Program-made: the position numbers and the translations under genes
Notes under the pieces: generated by a model
The model's input: only the letters and a program-made list of their open reading frames with translations
Databases searched by the model: none
What the model was told of the DNA's origin: nothing
Origin: Pseudidiomarina homiensis
GTDB taxonomy: Bacteria > Pseudomonadota > Gammaproteobacteria > Enterobacterales > Alteromonadaceae
NCBI RefSeq assembly: GCF_003987225.1
Contig: NZ_PIPX01000001.1
Coordinates: 496,001 to 560,000 of the forward strand
Length of the DNA: 64,000 nucleotides
Direction of reading: 5' to 3'
Shown: in pieces, positions 29,573 through 37,216 of the stretch
How positions within the stretch are numbered: position 1 is the first letter of the stretch
Layout of the letters: the number at the start of each line of letters is the position of its first letter

Positions 29573-29911
29573 TTAGAAACGCAAAACTTTACCGGCGCAA
29601 GCGAGGCGATTAGCAAGTTGTTGGTGATCGACCGATTGAACGTCCATAACCCAGTCTGTAGTGGATTCTGAGCCATTCTCAGTAACCACCAACGGTGCAG
29701 GGCATTCGTACAAGTCGAGTAGGGCATAGCGTTTTTGCAACGAGCGTTCAGAATGCAGCGCATCCTGGCCCTGCTGAAGATGCTGCAAGCCATCACCTAG
29801 CAGTACCAACTGCGGATTGAGCTCAAGTGTGGCCAGCGCTAAGTACATGGCTTGGCCATGCCAACTTGCGGGCGCATCGGGCGCTTGCGTTTGAATTACG
29901 TAGATCGTCAT
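29573..29911 (-). CDS. tusC: Sulfur-relay subunit TusC (DsrF-like)
   Basis: The 112-residue protein has the DsrE/F fold pattern: YLALATLELNPQLVLLGDGLQHLQQG, then an ERSLQKRYALLDLYECP segment like TusC, and the short C-terminal GKVLRF typical of the DsrE family. It forms the TusBCD complex that relays sulfur from TusA to TusE. It starts within the stop of tusD (TAATG). Confidence 0.8.
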   Translation of the reverse strand: MTIYVIQTQAPDAPASWHGQAMYLALATLELNPQLVLLGDGLQHLQQGQDALHSERSLQKRYALLDLYECPAPLVVTENGSESTTDWVMDVQSVDHQQLANRLACAGKVLRF

Positions 29912-30273
29912 TAGAACTGCATCACCCGTTCAGCTTTTGCGGCAGCCATACTGAATTCGGTTAAGCCTCCTAGCGCAAAACCATCGTGCAAGTCCGCCTC
30001 AGACAATTGATAATCTTGTTCAACCACGGTAGCACAGAGCACCAAAGGAATGTCGTGCTGGGTGGCGAGCTTTAACCATTCGGCAGCCACAGGCGTGACT
30101 TGTGTACCCATGTGCTGGCCATGCAGCACGCCCGCTTCGTAGAAGAAGACTTGCTGAATCCGATGTCCCAACGTAAGCGCAGCCTGCGCGTAATGAAACG
30201 CTAACAGGCTGCGAGAGTCGTCGGGTGCACTATGCACCGAAAGAACAATGTCCGTCACAAGCTTATTCGTCAC
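29911..30273 (-). CDS. tusD: Sulfurtransferase TusD (DsrE-like)
   Basis: The 120-residue protein has the catalytic Cys80 in IPLVLCATV, matching Cys78 of E. coli TusD, plus the VFFYEAGVLHG loop and the ERVMQF ending. It receives persulfide sulfur from TusA within the TusBCD hexamer. Its start overlaps the yccA end by 11 bases, and tusC follows by a one-base overlap. Confidence 0.92.
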   Translation of the reverse strand: MTNKLVTDIVLSVHSAPDDSRSLLAFHYAQAALTLGHRIQQVFFYEAGVLHGQHMGTQVTPVAAEWLKLATQHDIPLVLCATVVEQDYQLSEADLHDGFALGGLTEFSMAAAKAERVMQF

Positions 30274-30937
30274 CGCCGAAGGCCATCAACAGGTTCAGCA
30301 AGCTGACGAAGATGTTATAGATCGATACATAAAGGGTGACCGTTGCTAATACGTAGTTACGCTCGCCGCCATGAATAATGGCACTGGTCTGCATCAAGAT
30401 AGCTCCTGCTGAGAACAGAATAAACAAACCTGACAGAGCTAAACCAATCGCTGGCATGTTCAAGAACAAGTTCGCAATGAACAGAGCGATCAAGACAAAG
30501 AAACCGGCGACCATCATACCGCCCAAAAACGACATGTCTTTTTTGGTGGTTAAGACGTAGGCCGATAGCGCAAAGAATATCAATGCTGTACCACCCAACG
30601 CCGTCATAATAATTTCAGCGCCTTGCGGACCAATGGCGTTAATCATGCCTAAAATCGGGCCGAGGGTGTACCCCATAAAACCAGTCAAGGCGAACACCGA
30701 GAGCAAGCCCATAGCACTGTTTGCGGTTTTATGAACTAAAAATAACAAGCCATAAAAACCGACCAGTGTGATAATCATACCAGGGTTAGGCAGATCCATG
30801 CTCGCTGCCAAAAATGCGGTAAACGCACTAAAGGCCAACGTTAATCCAAGCAACATATAAGTGTTGCGTAATACTTTGTTGGTCTGTAGAACCGATTCGC
30901 CACGCTGGGTAGACGATACGTGAACTTGATTGTTCAT
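30263..30937 (-). CDS. yccA: Bax-inhibitor-1 / YccA family membrane protein
   Basis: I start the 224-residue protein at 30937 (MNNQVHVSSTQRGES), which aligns with E. coli YccA and has GGAGAAG upstream; the frame runs 42 codons further but crosses the intergenic region. Seven hydrophobic helices and the segment TNKVLRNTYMLLGLTLAFSA identify the BI-1 family. YccA modulates the FtsH protease in E. coli. The yccA-tus neighbourhood is conserved, although the functional link is unclear. Confidence 0.9.
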   Translation of the reverse strand: MNNQVHVSSTQRGESVLQTNKVLRNTYMLLGLTLAFSAFTAFLAASMDLPNPGMIITLVGFYGLLFLVHKTANSAMGLLSVFALTGFMGYTLGPILGMINAIGPQGAEIIMTALGGTALIFFALSAYVLTTKKDMSFLGGMMVAGFFVLIALFIANLFLNMPAIGLALSGLFILFSAGAILMQTSAIIHGGERNYVLATVTLYVSIYNIFVSLLNLLMAFGGDE

Positions 30938-31071
30938 GGACTTCTCCGTTGATTTAACTAACTGCACGCAGTGTATCCCAAAAGTGGGGGTAACAAGCAA
31001 TGCTTTCAAGCTAATTTTGTTGCTAATTGTATAAAATGACAGCAAACGAACCAAATGATTCAAATTTTTGC

Positions 31072-31100
31072 TTTACAAGCCGATTCAGGCTCTTTATCAT
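31072..31100 (+). promoter_or_regulatory. Promoter of tRNA-Ser
   Basis: TTTACA (31072-31077) and TATCAT (31095-31100) are spaced by 17 bases and end 34 bases before the mature tRNA, a fair sigma-70 promoter. Confidence 0.6.
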
Positions 31101-31134
31101 TCGCTTCGTCTTGAGGCACACAGCCACAGACACC

Positions 31135-31226
31135 GGAGAGATGGCAGAGTTCGGTTGAATGCACCTGACTTGAAATCAGGCGTGGGTTCACACCCACCGG
31201 GGGTTCGAATCCCTCTCTCTCCGCCA
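31135..31226 (+). tRNA. tRNA-Ser (anticodon TGA)
   Basis: A class II cloverleaf of 92 bases with acceptor GGAGAGA, anticodon arm CCTGA-CTTGAAA-TCAGG, long variable arm GTGGGTTCACACCCAC, T arm and encoded CCA. Confidence 0.96.
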
Positions 31227-31236
31227 ATTTCCCGAA

Positions 31237-31266
31237 AGCCCGCTAGTTCGCTAGCGGGCTTTTTTG
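31237..31266 (+). terminator. Intrinsic terminator after tRNA-Ser
   Basis: AGCCCGCTAG and CTAGCGGGCT form a 10-base stem closed by a TTCG tetraloop and followed by seven T residues. Confidence 0.95.
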
Positions 31267-31357
31267 TTTGTGCTTTATCATCTGGTCGTACCTGTTTATA
31301 CTGCTTTATCTTCTTATACGAAAAAACATTACAACAAGTTTAGTTACCGAGGATGTT

Positions 31358-32149
31358 ATGGAAGCTTTCGATCAGGTACTGCAACGGATTACACCGGCTG
31401 CGCAACAAGCAATTGAACTCCCAGCGGGGTGGGGGCAAGGTCGGGCGTTGTTTGGCGGACTTACTGCAGCGATAGCTTGGCAACATGGTCATGCTGGGGC
31501 TGATCCCGAACAACAGCTCAGGGCTATGACGGTTTCATTTGTTGCGCCGGTACTTGCGGGGCAAGCAAGCTTATCGCGTCGCGTATTACGAAAGGGCAAA
31601 AACGTTACGCAAATAGCAGTTGAGATTGTACAGCATGATGAAGTTGTTTTAGCTGCTCTTTTAACCTACGGTGCGGCCCGTGTTTCACAAATACGAGTCA
31701 CTGATACCCCGGAACCTAAGAGCATTGAGCTCGATGCTGGTACGCCATTTCCACCGGCGAAAGTACTCCCCGAATTTGCCCGCGCATTTGATTACAGCGT
31801 GACGGTAGGAGGACTGCCATTTAGTGGTAATACAAGCCGTGAATTTGGTGGATTCATGCGTTTTAGTGAACTTAGCCAGCCGGTGACCATTGGCACCTTT
31901 TTAGGCTTAGTCGATGCGTGGCCACCGGCGCTCTTGCCGCACCTAACTGAGCTAGCACCTGCAAGTTCACTCACTTGGACGATTGAGTTTCCGTCACACC
32001 TTCCGCAACAGCTGACAAATGAATGGTGGCATTACGTCGCCACAATTGACTACGCGGCCGACGGCTACGGGCATACGCATGCGCACATTTGGGACAAGCA
32101 AGGGCAACTCGTAGCGATTAGCCGACAAACCGTGACAGTTTTTGCTTAG
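31358..32149 (+). CDS. TesB-like acyl-CoA thioesterase (double hotdog)
   Basis: The 263-residue protein starts at the ATG at 31358 with CGAGGA upstream; the frame is open 30 codons further back through the tRNA terminator, which is not plausible coding. The first half shows the hotdog pattern GRALFGGLTAAIAW followed by SFVAPVLAGQASLSRRVLRKGKNVTQ; the second half has GFMRFSELSQPV and SLTWTIEF. This fits the TesB-like thioesterases that hydrolyse acyl-CoA in the cytoplasm. Chain-length preference is unknown and the gene stands alone. Confidence 0.82.
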   Translation: MEAFDQVLQRITPAAQQAIELPAGWGQGRALFGGLTAAIAWQHGHAGADPEQQLRAMTVSFVAPVLAGQASLSRRVLRKGKNVTQIAVEIVQHDEVVLAALLTYGAARVSQIRVTDTPEPKSIELDAGTPFPPAKVLPEFARAFDYSVTVGGLPFSGNTSREFGGFMRFSELSQPVTIGTFLGLVDAWPPALLPHLTELAPASSLTWTIEFPSHLPQQLTNEWWHYVATIDYAADGYGHTHAHIWDKQGQLVAISRQTVTVFA

Positions 32150-32254
32150 GCTTCATTTGACGTTAAAAAGCAAATCAATAAATGAGAATGACCATATGTT
32201 GATGCTGAGCGTGTAAGAGAATAAATAAACGTGATAATTTTGTTGTATTTTTGC

Positions 32255-32283
32255 TTGCACTCCAAACGCATCTCGGGCATATC
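32255..32283 (+). promoter_or_regulatory. Candidate promoter of uvrY
   Basis: TTGCAC (32255-32260) and CATATC (32278-32283) are spaced by 17 bases. Transcription would begin near 32290, right at the first leader hairpin. Confidence 0.4.
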
Positions 32284-32289
32284 TTGACT

Positions 32290-32331
32290 CGCACCGACAT
32301 GGGGTTGGTGCGCTAACCGAAATTGTTCGGT
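32290..32331 (+). promoter_or_regulatory. Two hairpins in the uvrY leader
   Basis: Hairpin 1 pairs GCACCGAC (32291-32298) with GTTGGTGC (32304-32311) with one G-T pair and loop ATGGG, plus a flanking C-G. Hairpin 2 pairs ACCGAA (32316-32321) with TTCGGT (32326-32331) around ATTG. They end 20 bases before the start codon and just before the AAGGAAG ribosome-binding site, so they could affect translation. Confidence 0.5.
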
Positions 32332-32351
32332 GTCTTCATAAGGAAGCGAAG

Positions 32352-33044
32352 ATGACAGAGTTCATCGTAGCTGTACCCTCACAGTTGGTGGGGTTAGGCA
32401 TGGAAACATTAATCAACCAAGAGCCTAAATTTTCAGTAGTTGCAACCGTAAACAACCAACAACAATTACGCGACGCAATCGCTCGCGCTCCGTTCGCCAC
32501 GGTCATCCTTGGCAGTCAATTATGCAGCGACGGTACTATTGAAGTCTGGCGTCGTATTCAGCGCCGCTATCCAGATGTTCATATGCTACTCTGGGCGGCA
32601 CGATTTCAAGACGTACTTGATTTTCAGTGTAATCTCGAACGTGTCGAGGGGTATTTACTTGCAAGTGCGCAAAAAGATGAGTTTTTGAACGCTTGTCATA
32701 TGCTGAGTAAAGGACGTATGTATGTGGCCGCAAGTGTTGCCGAGTATTTAGCGAAAAACCCAGCGCGACAACGGCAGGGCGAACTGCTAGCTAAATTAAG
32801 TAAGCGTGAAATTCAAGTCGCACAAATGATAGCGCAAGGACGTCGTTCCACAGCAATTGGGCAGCTGCTTAATATAAGTAGTAAAACAGTGAATACCTTT
32901 CGCTACCGAATTTTTGATAAACTCGGGATTAGTGGTGATGTTGAGCTGACGCATTTAGCGTTGCAAATGAAATTGGTAGATCTTGATGACGAGGTAGCAG
33001 TACAAGACGATGACGAAACAAGCGAAGGAGGCGTTCGACGCTAA
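32352..33044 (+). CDS. uvrY: UvrY/GacA ortholog with degenerate receiver domain
   Basis: The 230-residue protein ends in an intact LuxR/GerE helix-turn-helix (about 147-212: LSKREIQVAQMIAQG, SSKTVNTFRYRIFDKLGISGDVELTHLA) closely like E. coli UvrY, and lies in the conserved uvrY-uvrC-pgsA-tRNA order. UvrY/GacA normally receives phosphate from BarA/GacS and switches on CsrB/RsmY-type small RNAs. Here the receiver has lost its active site: the N-terminal Asp pair reads Val8-Pro9, the phospho-acceptor position reads Gly54 (VILGSQ), and neither the Thr/Ser nor the Lys switch residue is seen (LLWAAR, GYLLAS). It thus cannot be phosphorylated in the usual way. Its end overlaps uvrC by 35 bases. Confidence 0.85.
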   Translation: MTEFIVAVPSQLVGLGMETLINQEPKFSVVATVNNQQQLRDAIARAPFATVILGSQLCSDGTIEVWRRIQRRYPDVHMLLWAARFQDVLDFQCNLERVEGYLLASAQKDEFLNACHMLSKGRMYVAASVAEYLAKNPARQRQGELLAKLSKREIQVAQMIAQGRRSTAIGQLLNISSKTVNTFRYRIFDKLGISGDVELTHLALQMKLVDLDDEVAVQDDDETSEGGVRR

Positions 33045-34884
33045 GCGATTTCTACAAAGTCTGACGCATCAGCCCGGGGTGTACCGGATGTATGATGCGT
33101 CAGGCGACATTATTTACGTGGGTAAGGCGAAAGACCTGCGTAAACGTGTGGGCAGCTATTTCCGTAGCCAAGTGGACAGCCCGAAGACGCAAACGCTCGT
33201 CAAGCAAATCTGCACTATCGAAGTCACCGTAACCAATACCGAAGCTGAAGCGCTGATCCTCGAGAACAATTTCATTAAGAAATACCGACCGCGCTACAAC
33301 GTACTGTTACGTGATGATAAATCCTATCCATATATTCTCGTCAGCGATCATCAGCATCCACGTTTAGCGTTTCACCGTGGTACGCGCCGCGAAAAAGGCC
33401 GTTATTTTGGACCATTCCCAAATGGTGTTGCAGTGCGCAATAGTCTGCGTCTGTTACAAAAACTTTTTCCCGTGCGCCAATGCGAAGACTCTTACTACCG
33501 CGCGCGCAGTCGACCTTGTTTGCAATACCAACTCAAGCGCTGCTTGGCACCTTGCGTAAAAGGCTACTGCAGCGATGATGAATATAACGAGCAAGTAGAG
33601 CTCGCCAAACGCTTTTTAGAAGGCAAGAACCAGGAGGTCATTGAGCAACTGGTGGGCAAAATGGAACAATCGAGTGCAGCGTTAGATTTTGAACGCGCAG
33701 CGCGTTTTCGTGATCAAATAGGCGCCTTACGCCAAGTCCAGGAACGCAATGCAGTGACCGGCAATCAACAAGAGCTTGATGTCATTGGTTATGCACGCCA
33801 AGGTGGAATTGCCGCTGTTCATTTGTTATTTGTCCGCGATGGCGCAGTGCAGGGCAGCCGTAGCTATTTTCCGAAGGTTCCAGCGAACACTGAAGATGCG
33901 GAAGTGCTACTGGCATTCTTGCTGCAGTTTTACTTGAATGATCAAGTGGAACGACGCTTGCCACGTGAGATTATCTTACCCGAGCAAAATGCCGCCAACG
34001 TACTTGATCCGGAACAAGAATTGAAAGCACTTGAACAGGCCTTGGCGCAGAAAATTCGCATGACACATAACGTCCGAGGCGAACGTAAACAATATCAGGT
34101 ACTAGCACAAAAGAATGCAATGAACGCGCTCGATAGCAAAGCGAATCAAGCGAGTACTATGATGATGCGGGTTCGTGCCTTGGAGCAAGAGCTCGACTTT
34201 GGGCGTCCTATCACGCGTATGGAATGCTTTGATATTAGCCACACGATGGGACAGGAAACTGTGGCGTCGTGTGTGGTGTTTGACCAGCAAGGCCCGAAAA
34301 AAAGTGACTACCGACGTTACAATATTAAAGGCATTACGCCGGGTGATGATTATGCCGCGATGGCGCAAGCATTGCAGCGTCGCTTTGATCCACTCAAGCA
34401 CGGTAAAGTTGATGCGGCACCGATGCCGGATATTTTGTTTATTGATGGCGGCAAAGGGCAGTTAAGTCAGGCGGAAGATTATTTTGCCGACTGGCCGACT
34501 GAATCGGCAAAAGCTGCGCCTTTACTCGTTGGTGTCGCAAAAGGGGAGTCGCGTAAACCAGGCCTAGAGACGCTTATCTTGGCTGGTAGCCATGCGACTA
34601 TTCCGTTGGCTGCTGATGCGCCTGCATTGCATTTGGTGCAGCACATTCGTGATGAATCGCACCGATTTGCTATTACCGGTCACCGGCAGCGCCGTGCGAA
34701 AGTCCGTCGCACTTCGCGCCTAGAGGATATTCCAGGTATTGGTGCCAAGCGCCGACAACGTTTATTGCAAAATCTAGGTGGATTACAACAGGTAAAACAG
34801 GCTAGTATTGAGCAACTCGCAGCGGTACCTGGCGTCAGCCACGAATTAGCTGAAACCATCTATCACGCGTTTCGTGACGAATAA
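33010..34884 (+). CDS. uvrC: Excinuclease ABC subunit C
   Basis: The 624-residue nuclease makes both incisions in nucleotide-excision repair. It has a GIY-YIG domain (residues about 18-95, QPGVYRMYD, IIYVGKAKDLRKRV), a Cys-rich segment (CEDSYYRARSRPCLQYQLKRC), a UVR UvrB-binding motif near 205-240, the RNase H-like second nuclease domain (ITRMECFDISH, FIDGGKGQL) and C-terminal helix-hairpin-helix repeats (LEDIPGIGAKRRQRLL). It starts 35 bases inside uvrY, so the two are co-translated. Confidence 0.97.
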   Translation: MTKQAKEAFDAKRFLQSLTHQPGVYRMYDASGDIIYVGKAKDLRKRVGSYFRSQVDSPKTQTLVKQICTIEVTVTNTEAEALILENNFIKKYRPRYNVLLRDDKSYPYILVSDHQHPRLAFHRGTRREKGRYFGPFPNGVAVRNSLRLLQKLFPVRQCEDSYYRARSRPCLQYQLKRCLAPCVKGYCSDDEYNEQVELAKRFLEGKNQEVIEQLVGKMEQSSAALDFERAARFRDQIGALRQVQERNAVTGNQQELDVIGYARQGGIAAVHLLFVRDGAVQGSRSYFPKVPANTEDAEVLLAFLLQFYLNDQVERRLPREIILPEQNAANVLDPEQELKALEQALAQKIRMTHNVRGERKQYQVLAQKNAMNALDSKANQASTMMMRVRALEQELDFGRPITRMECFDISHTMGQETVASCVVFDQQGPKKSDYRRYNIKGITPGDDYAAMAQALQRRFDPLKHGKVDAAPMPDILFIDGGKGQLSQAEDYFADWPTESAKAAPLLVGVAKGESRKPGLETLILAGSHATIPLAADAPALHLVQHIRDESHRFAITGHRQRRAKVRRTSRLEDIPGIGAKRRQRLLQNLGGLQQVKQASIEQLAAVPGVSHELAETIYHAFRDE

Positions 34885-34901
34885 AAGGAACTCTCAGTCG
34901 C

Positions 34902-35450
34902 ATGTGGAATATTCCCAACCTGCTGACCAGCTTTCGCATCCTACTGATCCCGGTATTTTTGGGCATTTACTATTTACCGGGCAGTGATGCTAACTTTTGG
35001 GCGGCGTTTGTCTTTGCTTTAGCGGCAGTTACCGACGGTTTAGACGGTTATATCGCAAGAAAATTTAATCAATTCACCAAGTTCGGTGCGTTTTTAGACC
35101 CAGTGGCCGATAAAGTCATGGTTGCCGCGTCGTTGATCGTTGTCGTTGAAACCTATGCAACTTGGTGGATCAGTGTGCCAGCGTTGGCGATTGTCAGCCG
35201 CGAGCTGGTGGTTTCTGCCTTACGCGAGTGGATGGCGCAAATTGGTTCACAAGCAAAAGTCCAAGTCTCGAATTTGGGAAAAATAAAAACTACCGCGCAA
35301 ATGGTCGCTATCGGTGGCCTCATTTGGGAAGCCAATACCTTTGTTATCGTTACTGCGACTATTTTGCTGTACGTCGCATTTGTGCTGACGTTGTGGTCAA
35401 TGTGGGAATATTTGCGCGCGGCTTGGTCAGATTTAAGCCAAGTGGATTAA
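34902..35450 (+). CDS. pgsA: Phosphatidylglycerophosphate synthase
   Basis: The 182-residue inner-membrane enzyme makes phosphatidylglycerophosphate from CDP-diacylglycerol and glycerol 3-phosphate. The full CDP-alcohol phosphotransferase motif is present: Asp45, Asp48-Gly49, Ala52-Arg53, Gly62, Asp66 and Asp70. Membrane helices flank it. It follows uvrC by 17 bases and precedes the tRNA cluster, as in E. coli. Confidence 0.96.
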   Translation: MWNIPNLLTSFRILLIPVFLGIYYLPGSDANFWAAFVFALAAVTDGLDGYIARKFNQFTKFGAFLDPVADKVMVAASLIVVVETYATWWISVPALAIVSRELVVSALREWMAQIGSQAKVQVSNLGKIKTTAQMVAIGGLIWEANTFVIVTATILLYVAFVLTLWSMWEYLRAAWSDLSQVD

Positions 35451-35486
35451 AAATAAGCAAACAAACAGGTTAGCGGCAAAAAATCG

Positions 35487-35514
35487 TTGACCTTGCCGAA
35501 ATAGACAGTAGAAT
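35487..35514 (+). promoter_or_regulatory. Promoter of the tRNA Gly-Cys-Leu cluster
   Basis: TTGACC (35487-35492) and TAGAAT (35509-35514) are spaced by 16 bases, followed by the GC-rich discriminator GCGTCGGC typical of stringently controlled stable-RNA promoters. Confidence 0.75.
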
Positions 35515-35529
35515 GCGTCGGCACTGGAT

Positions 35530-35605
35530 GCGGGAATAGCTCAGCTGGTAGAGCACAACCTTGCCAAGGTTGGGGTCGCGAGTTCGAATCTCGTTTCCCG
35601 CTCCA
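35530..35605 (+). tRNA. tRNA-Gly (anticodon GCC)
   Basis: A 76-base cloverleaf with acceptor GCGGGAA, anticodon arm CAACC-TTGCCAA-GGTTG, T arm with TTCGAAT and encoded CCA. First of three linked tRNA genes. Confidence 0.97.
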
Positions 35606-35614
35606 AATCCCGAT

Positions 35615-35688
35615 GGCGGGATGGCAGAATGGCTATGCAGCGGATTGCAAATCCGTGGATCTCGGTTCGACTCCGGGTCCCGCCTCCA
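35615..35688 (+). tRNA. tRNA-Cys (anticodon GCA)
   Basis: A 74-base cloverleaf with acceptor GGCGGGA, anticodon arm CGGAT-TGCAAA-TCCG region reading GCA, T arm with TTCGACT and encoded CCA. Confidence 0.97.
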
Positions 35689-35718
35689 TCGGAGTCTCAG
35701 GTACTACATCTATGATGT

Positions 35719-35805
35719 GCCCGGGTGGTGAAATTGGTAGACACAAGGGATTTAAAATCCCTCGCTGGTAACAGCGTGCCGGTTCAAGTCCGGCCCCGGG
35801 CACCA
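35719..35805 (+). tRNA. tRNA-Leu (anticodon TAA)
   Basis: An 87-base class II cloverleaf with acceptor GCCCGGG, anticodon arm AGGGA-TTTAAAA-TCCCT, a variable arm (CGCTGGTAACAGCG) and encoded CCA. Order Gly-Cys-Leu matches the E. coli glyW-cysT-leuZ cluster. Confidence 0.97.
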
Positions 35806-35905
35806 CTTCCTAAACGTTATTTAAGTTCCCATTGAATTCACTCATGTACAGCCATTTGTATAGTCGTTACTATTAATCGATGTGGTTAATGTAAGGTGCT
35901 AAATA

Positions 35906-36619
35906 ATGGGTTTATTAGCTTGGTTCGGCAACAAAATCGCTGGCTATCTGCAAAAACCTGGAAATGCGAGTCCTACTCCTCCAACGTCTGAATTTACCGC
36001 GCTGGAGCAAGCTATTGAGGTTGGTGACGTGTTGCTGATCGATGGCAATAGTCGCATCGCCACAGCGATCAAATACCTTACGCAGTCGACTTGGTCGCAC
36101 GCTGCTTTATGTGTCGAAAAAGATAATGAGAAAGGGGTAGTGCTGTTAGAGGCGGATGTTGTTGAAGGGGTGCGTTTGGTGCCTCTATCATACTATCAAT
36201 CTGTACATACGCGGATTTGCCGGCCCGTTGGGATTCGCCCCGACGATATGGCAAAGGCGGTAGATTATGCTAAGAATCGGTTGGGTCATCAGTACGATAC
36301 AGGGCATATCTTAGATTTAGCTCGCTATTTAATCAGTACGCCACCGGTACCGGTCGAATGGCGGCGCAGTTTGCTAACTTTCGGCAGTGGCGATCCCACC
36401 AAGGCCATTTGTTCCTCGCTAATTGCCCAAGCGTTTCAATCGATTCATTACCCGATACTACCGCACGCGATGGAAGAAAAACTTATCAGGCGACATCATA
36501 GCCAATATGTGCCGGGCGATTTCGACATTTCGCCATATTTCGCAATCATCAAGCCTAATTTACAAGAGCCGTTTAATCCTTACCAATTGCAATGGCACGA
36601 ACCAAGCGCGGCCCCTTAA
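35906..36619 (+). CDS. YiiX/YebB-like permuted papain-fold hydrolase
   Basis: The 237-residue protein fits the circularly permuted NlpC/P60-papain group. The catalytic His lies early in STWSHAAL and the Cys later in AICSSLIAQAF; the LLEADVVEGV segment is also typical. The entry GDVLLIDGN matches the family start. No signal peptide is seen, so it appears cytoplasmic or bound to the inner membrane by its N-terminal helix (LLAWFGNKIAGYL). Enzymes of this group act on peptide or lipid ester/amide bonds; the substrate is unknown. Confidence 0.75.
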   Translation: MGLLAWFGNKIAGYLQKPGNASPTPPTSEFTALEQAIEVGDVLLIDGNSRIATAIKYLTQSTWSHAALCVEKDNEKGVVLLEADVVEGVRLVPLSYYQSVHTRICRPVGIRPDDMAKAVDYAKNRLGHQYDTGHILDLARYLISTPPVPVEWRRSLLTFGSGDPTKAICSSLIAQAFQSIHYPILPHAMEEKLIRRHHSQYVPGDFDISPYFAIIKPNLQEPFNPYQLQWHEPSAAP

Positions 36620-36625
36620 AGGATA

Positions 36626-36648
36626 ACTCCGAAATTGCGTTTCGGGGT
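36626..36648. other. Hairpin after the YiiX-like gene
   Basis: ACTCCGAAA and TTTCGGGGT form a 9-base stem with one G-T pair around TTGCG, 6 bases past the stop. No T-tract follows, so its role as a terminator is doubtful. The rest of the 181-base gap to the metal-efflux operon shows no clear gene. Confidence 0.4.
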
Positions 36649-36803
36649 CACTGAAAGCCGTCGCCCTAAATTCAGAATGCAACTCAAATGTCGATTTGTC
36701 GATTCACCAACTGATTAAATTCGGTCTAAGCCTTGGTTTGATAAGGTTGCAGTACGCACCATCTTGAGTTAGGCTGGCGACTCTTTTTTAACAGAAGGCC
36801 GTG

Positions 36804-37145
36804 ATGTTGAGACAGGGTATTATCATGTTGGTGTTATTAGCGTTTCTGACTCAGGTCAGTCAGGCTATTGCTGACGTGCATCAACCTCATCAAACGTCAC
36901 CTGAGCAACACCTCGACTTTGATCATGATGAAAATCAGATCAGCCCGCAAGAGTTGCCACAGAAGGGCTCGGTAAGTTTCGACTGCCACCATTGTTGTCA
37001 CTGTCACGGTTCATTTCACATATACGCAATGAAAGCTGATAAAACGCTAATTTTACCGCGTTTGACGAGCACTATTGCAAATTACATTCAAGACTACACC
37101 AACCCTTTAGCATCGCCATTATTTCGGCCACCCATCTCCTCGTAA
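36804..37145 (+). CDS. Small periplasmic His/Cys-rich protein (CzcI-like)
   Basis: The 113-residue protein starts at the ATG at 36804 (a GTG one codon earlier is possible). A signal peptide (about residues 1-23) is followed by His/Asp-rich LDFDHDENQ and a striking FDCHHCCHCHGSFH cluster with four Cys and four His residues near position 60. It is the first gene before czcCBA-like genes, where small periplasmic metal-sensing proteins such as CzcI often occur. It likely binds a heavy metal and modulates the efflux system. Homology to CzcI itself is not established by eye. Confidence 0.7.
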   Translation: MLRQGIIMLVLLAFLTQVSQAIADVHQPHQTSPEQHLDFDHDENQISPQELPQKGSVSFDCHHCCHCHGSFHIYAMKADKTLILPRLTSTIANYIQDYTNPLASPLFRPPISS

Positions 37146-37216
37146 CTACTGTCCACGCTGCTTAGCAGCGCATTAAACCTTTATGTTTACGCAGTAGTAC
37201 GACTGAGGAGTCTTTT

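Noticed and set aside
29524-29796. 90-codon minus-strand frame overlapping tusC in another frame
   Set aside because: Arg/Cys-rich product with no family; TusC in the other frame has clear motifs and coupling to tusD.
35530-35805. tRNA cluster as an attachment site for an integrated element
   Set aside because: No integrase and no repeat of the tRNA 3' end is visible downstream; the flanking genes look like ordinary chromosome.
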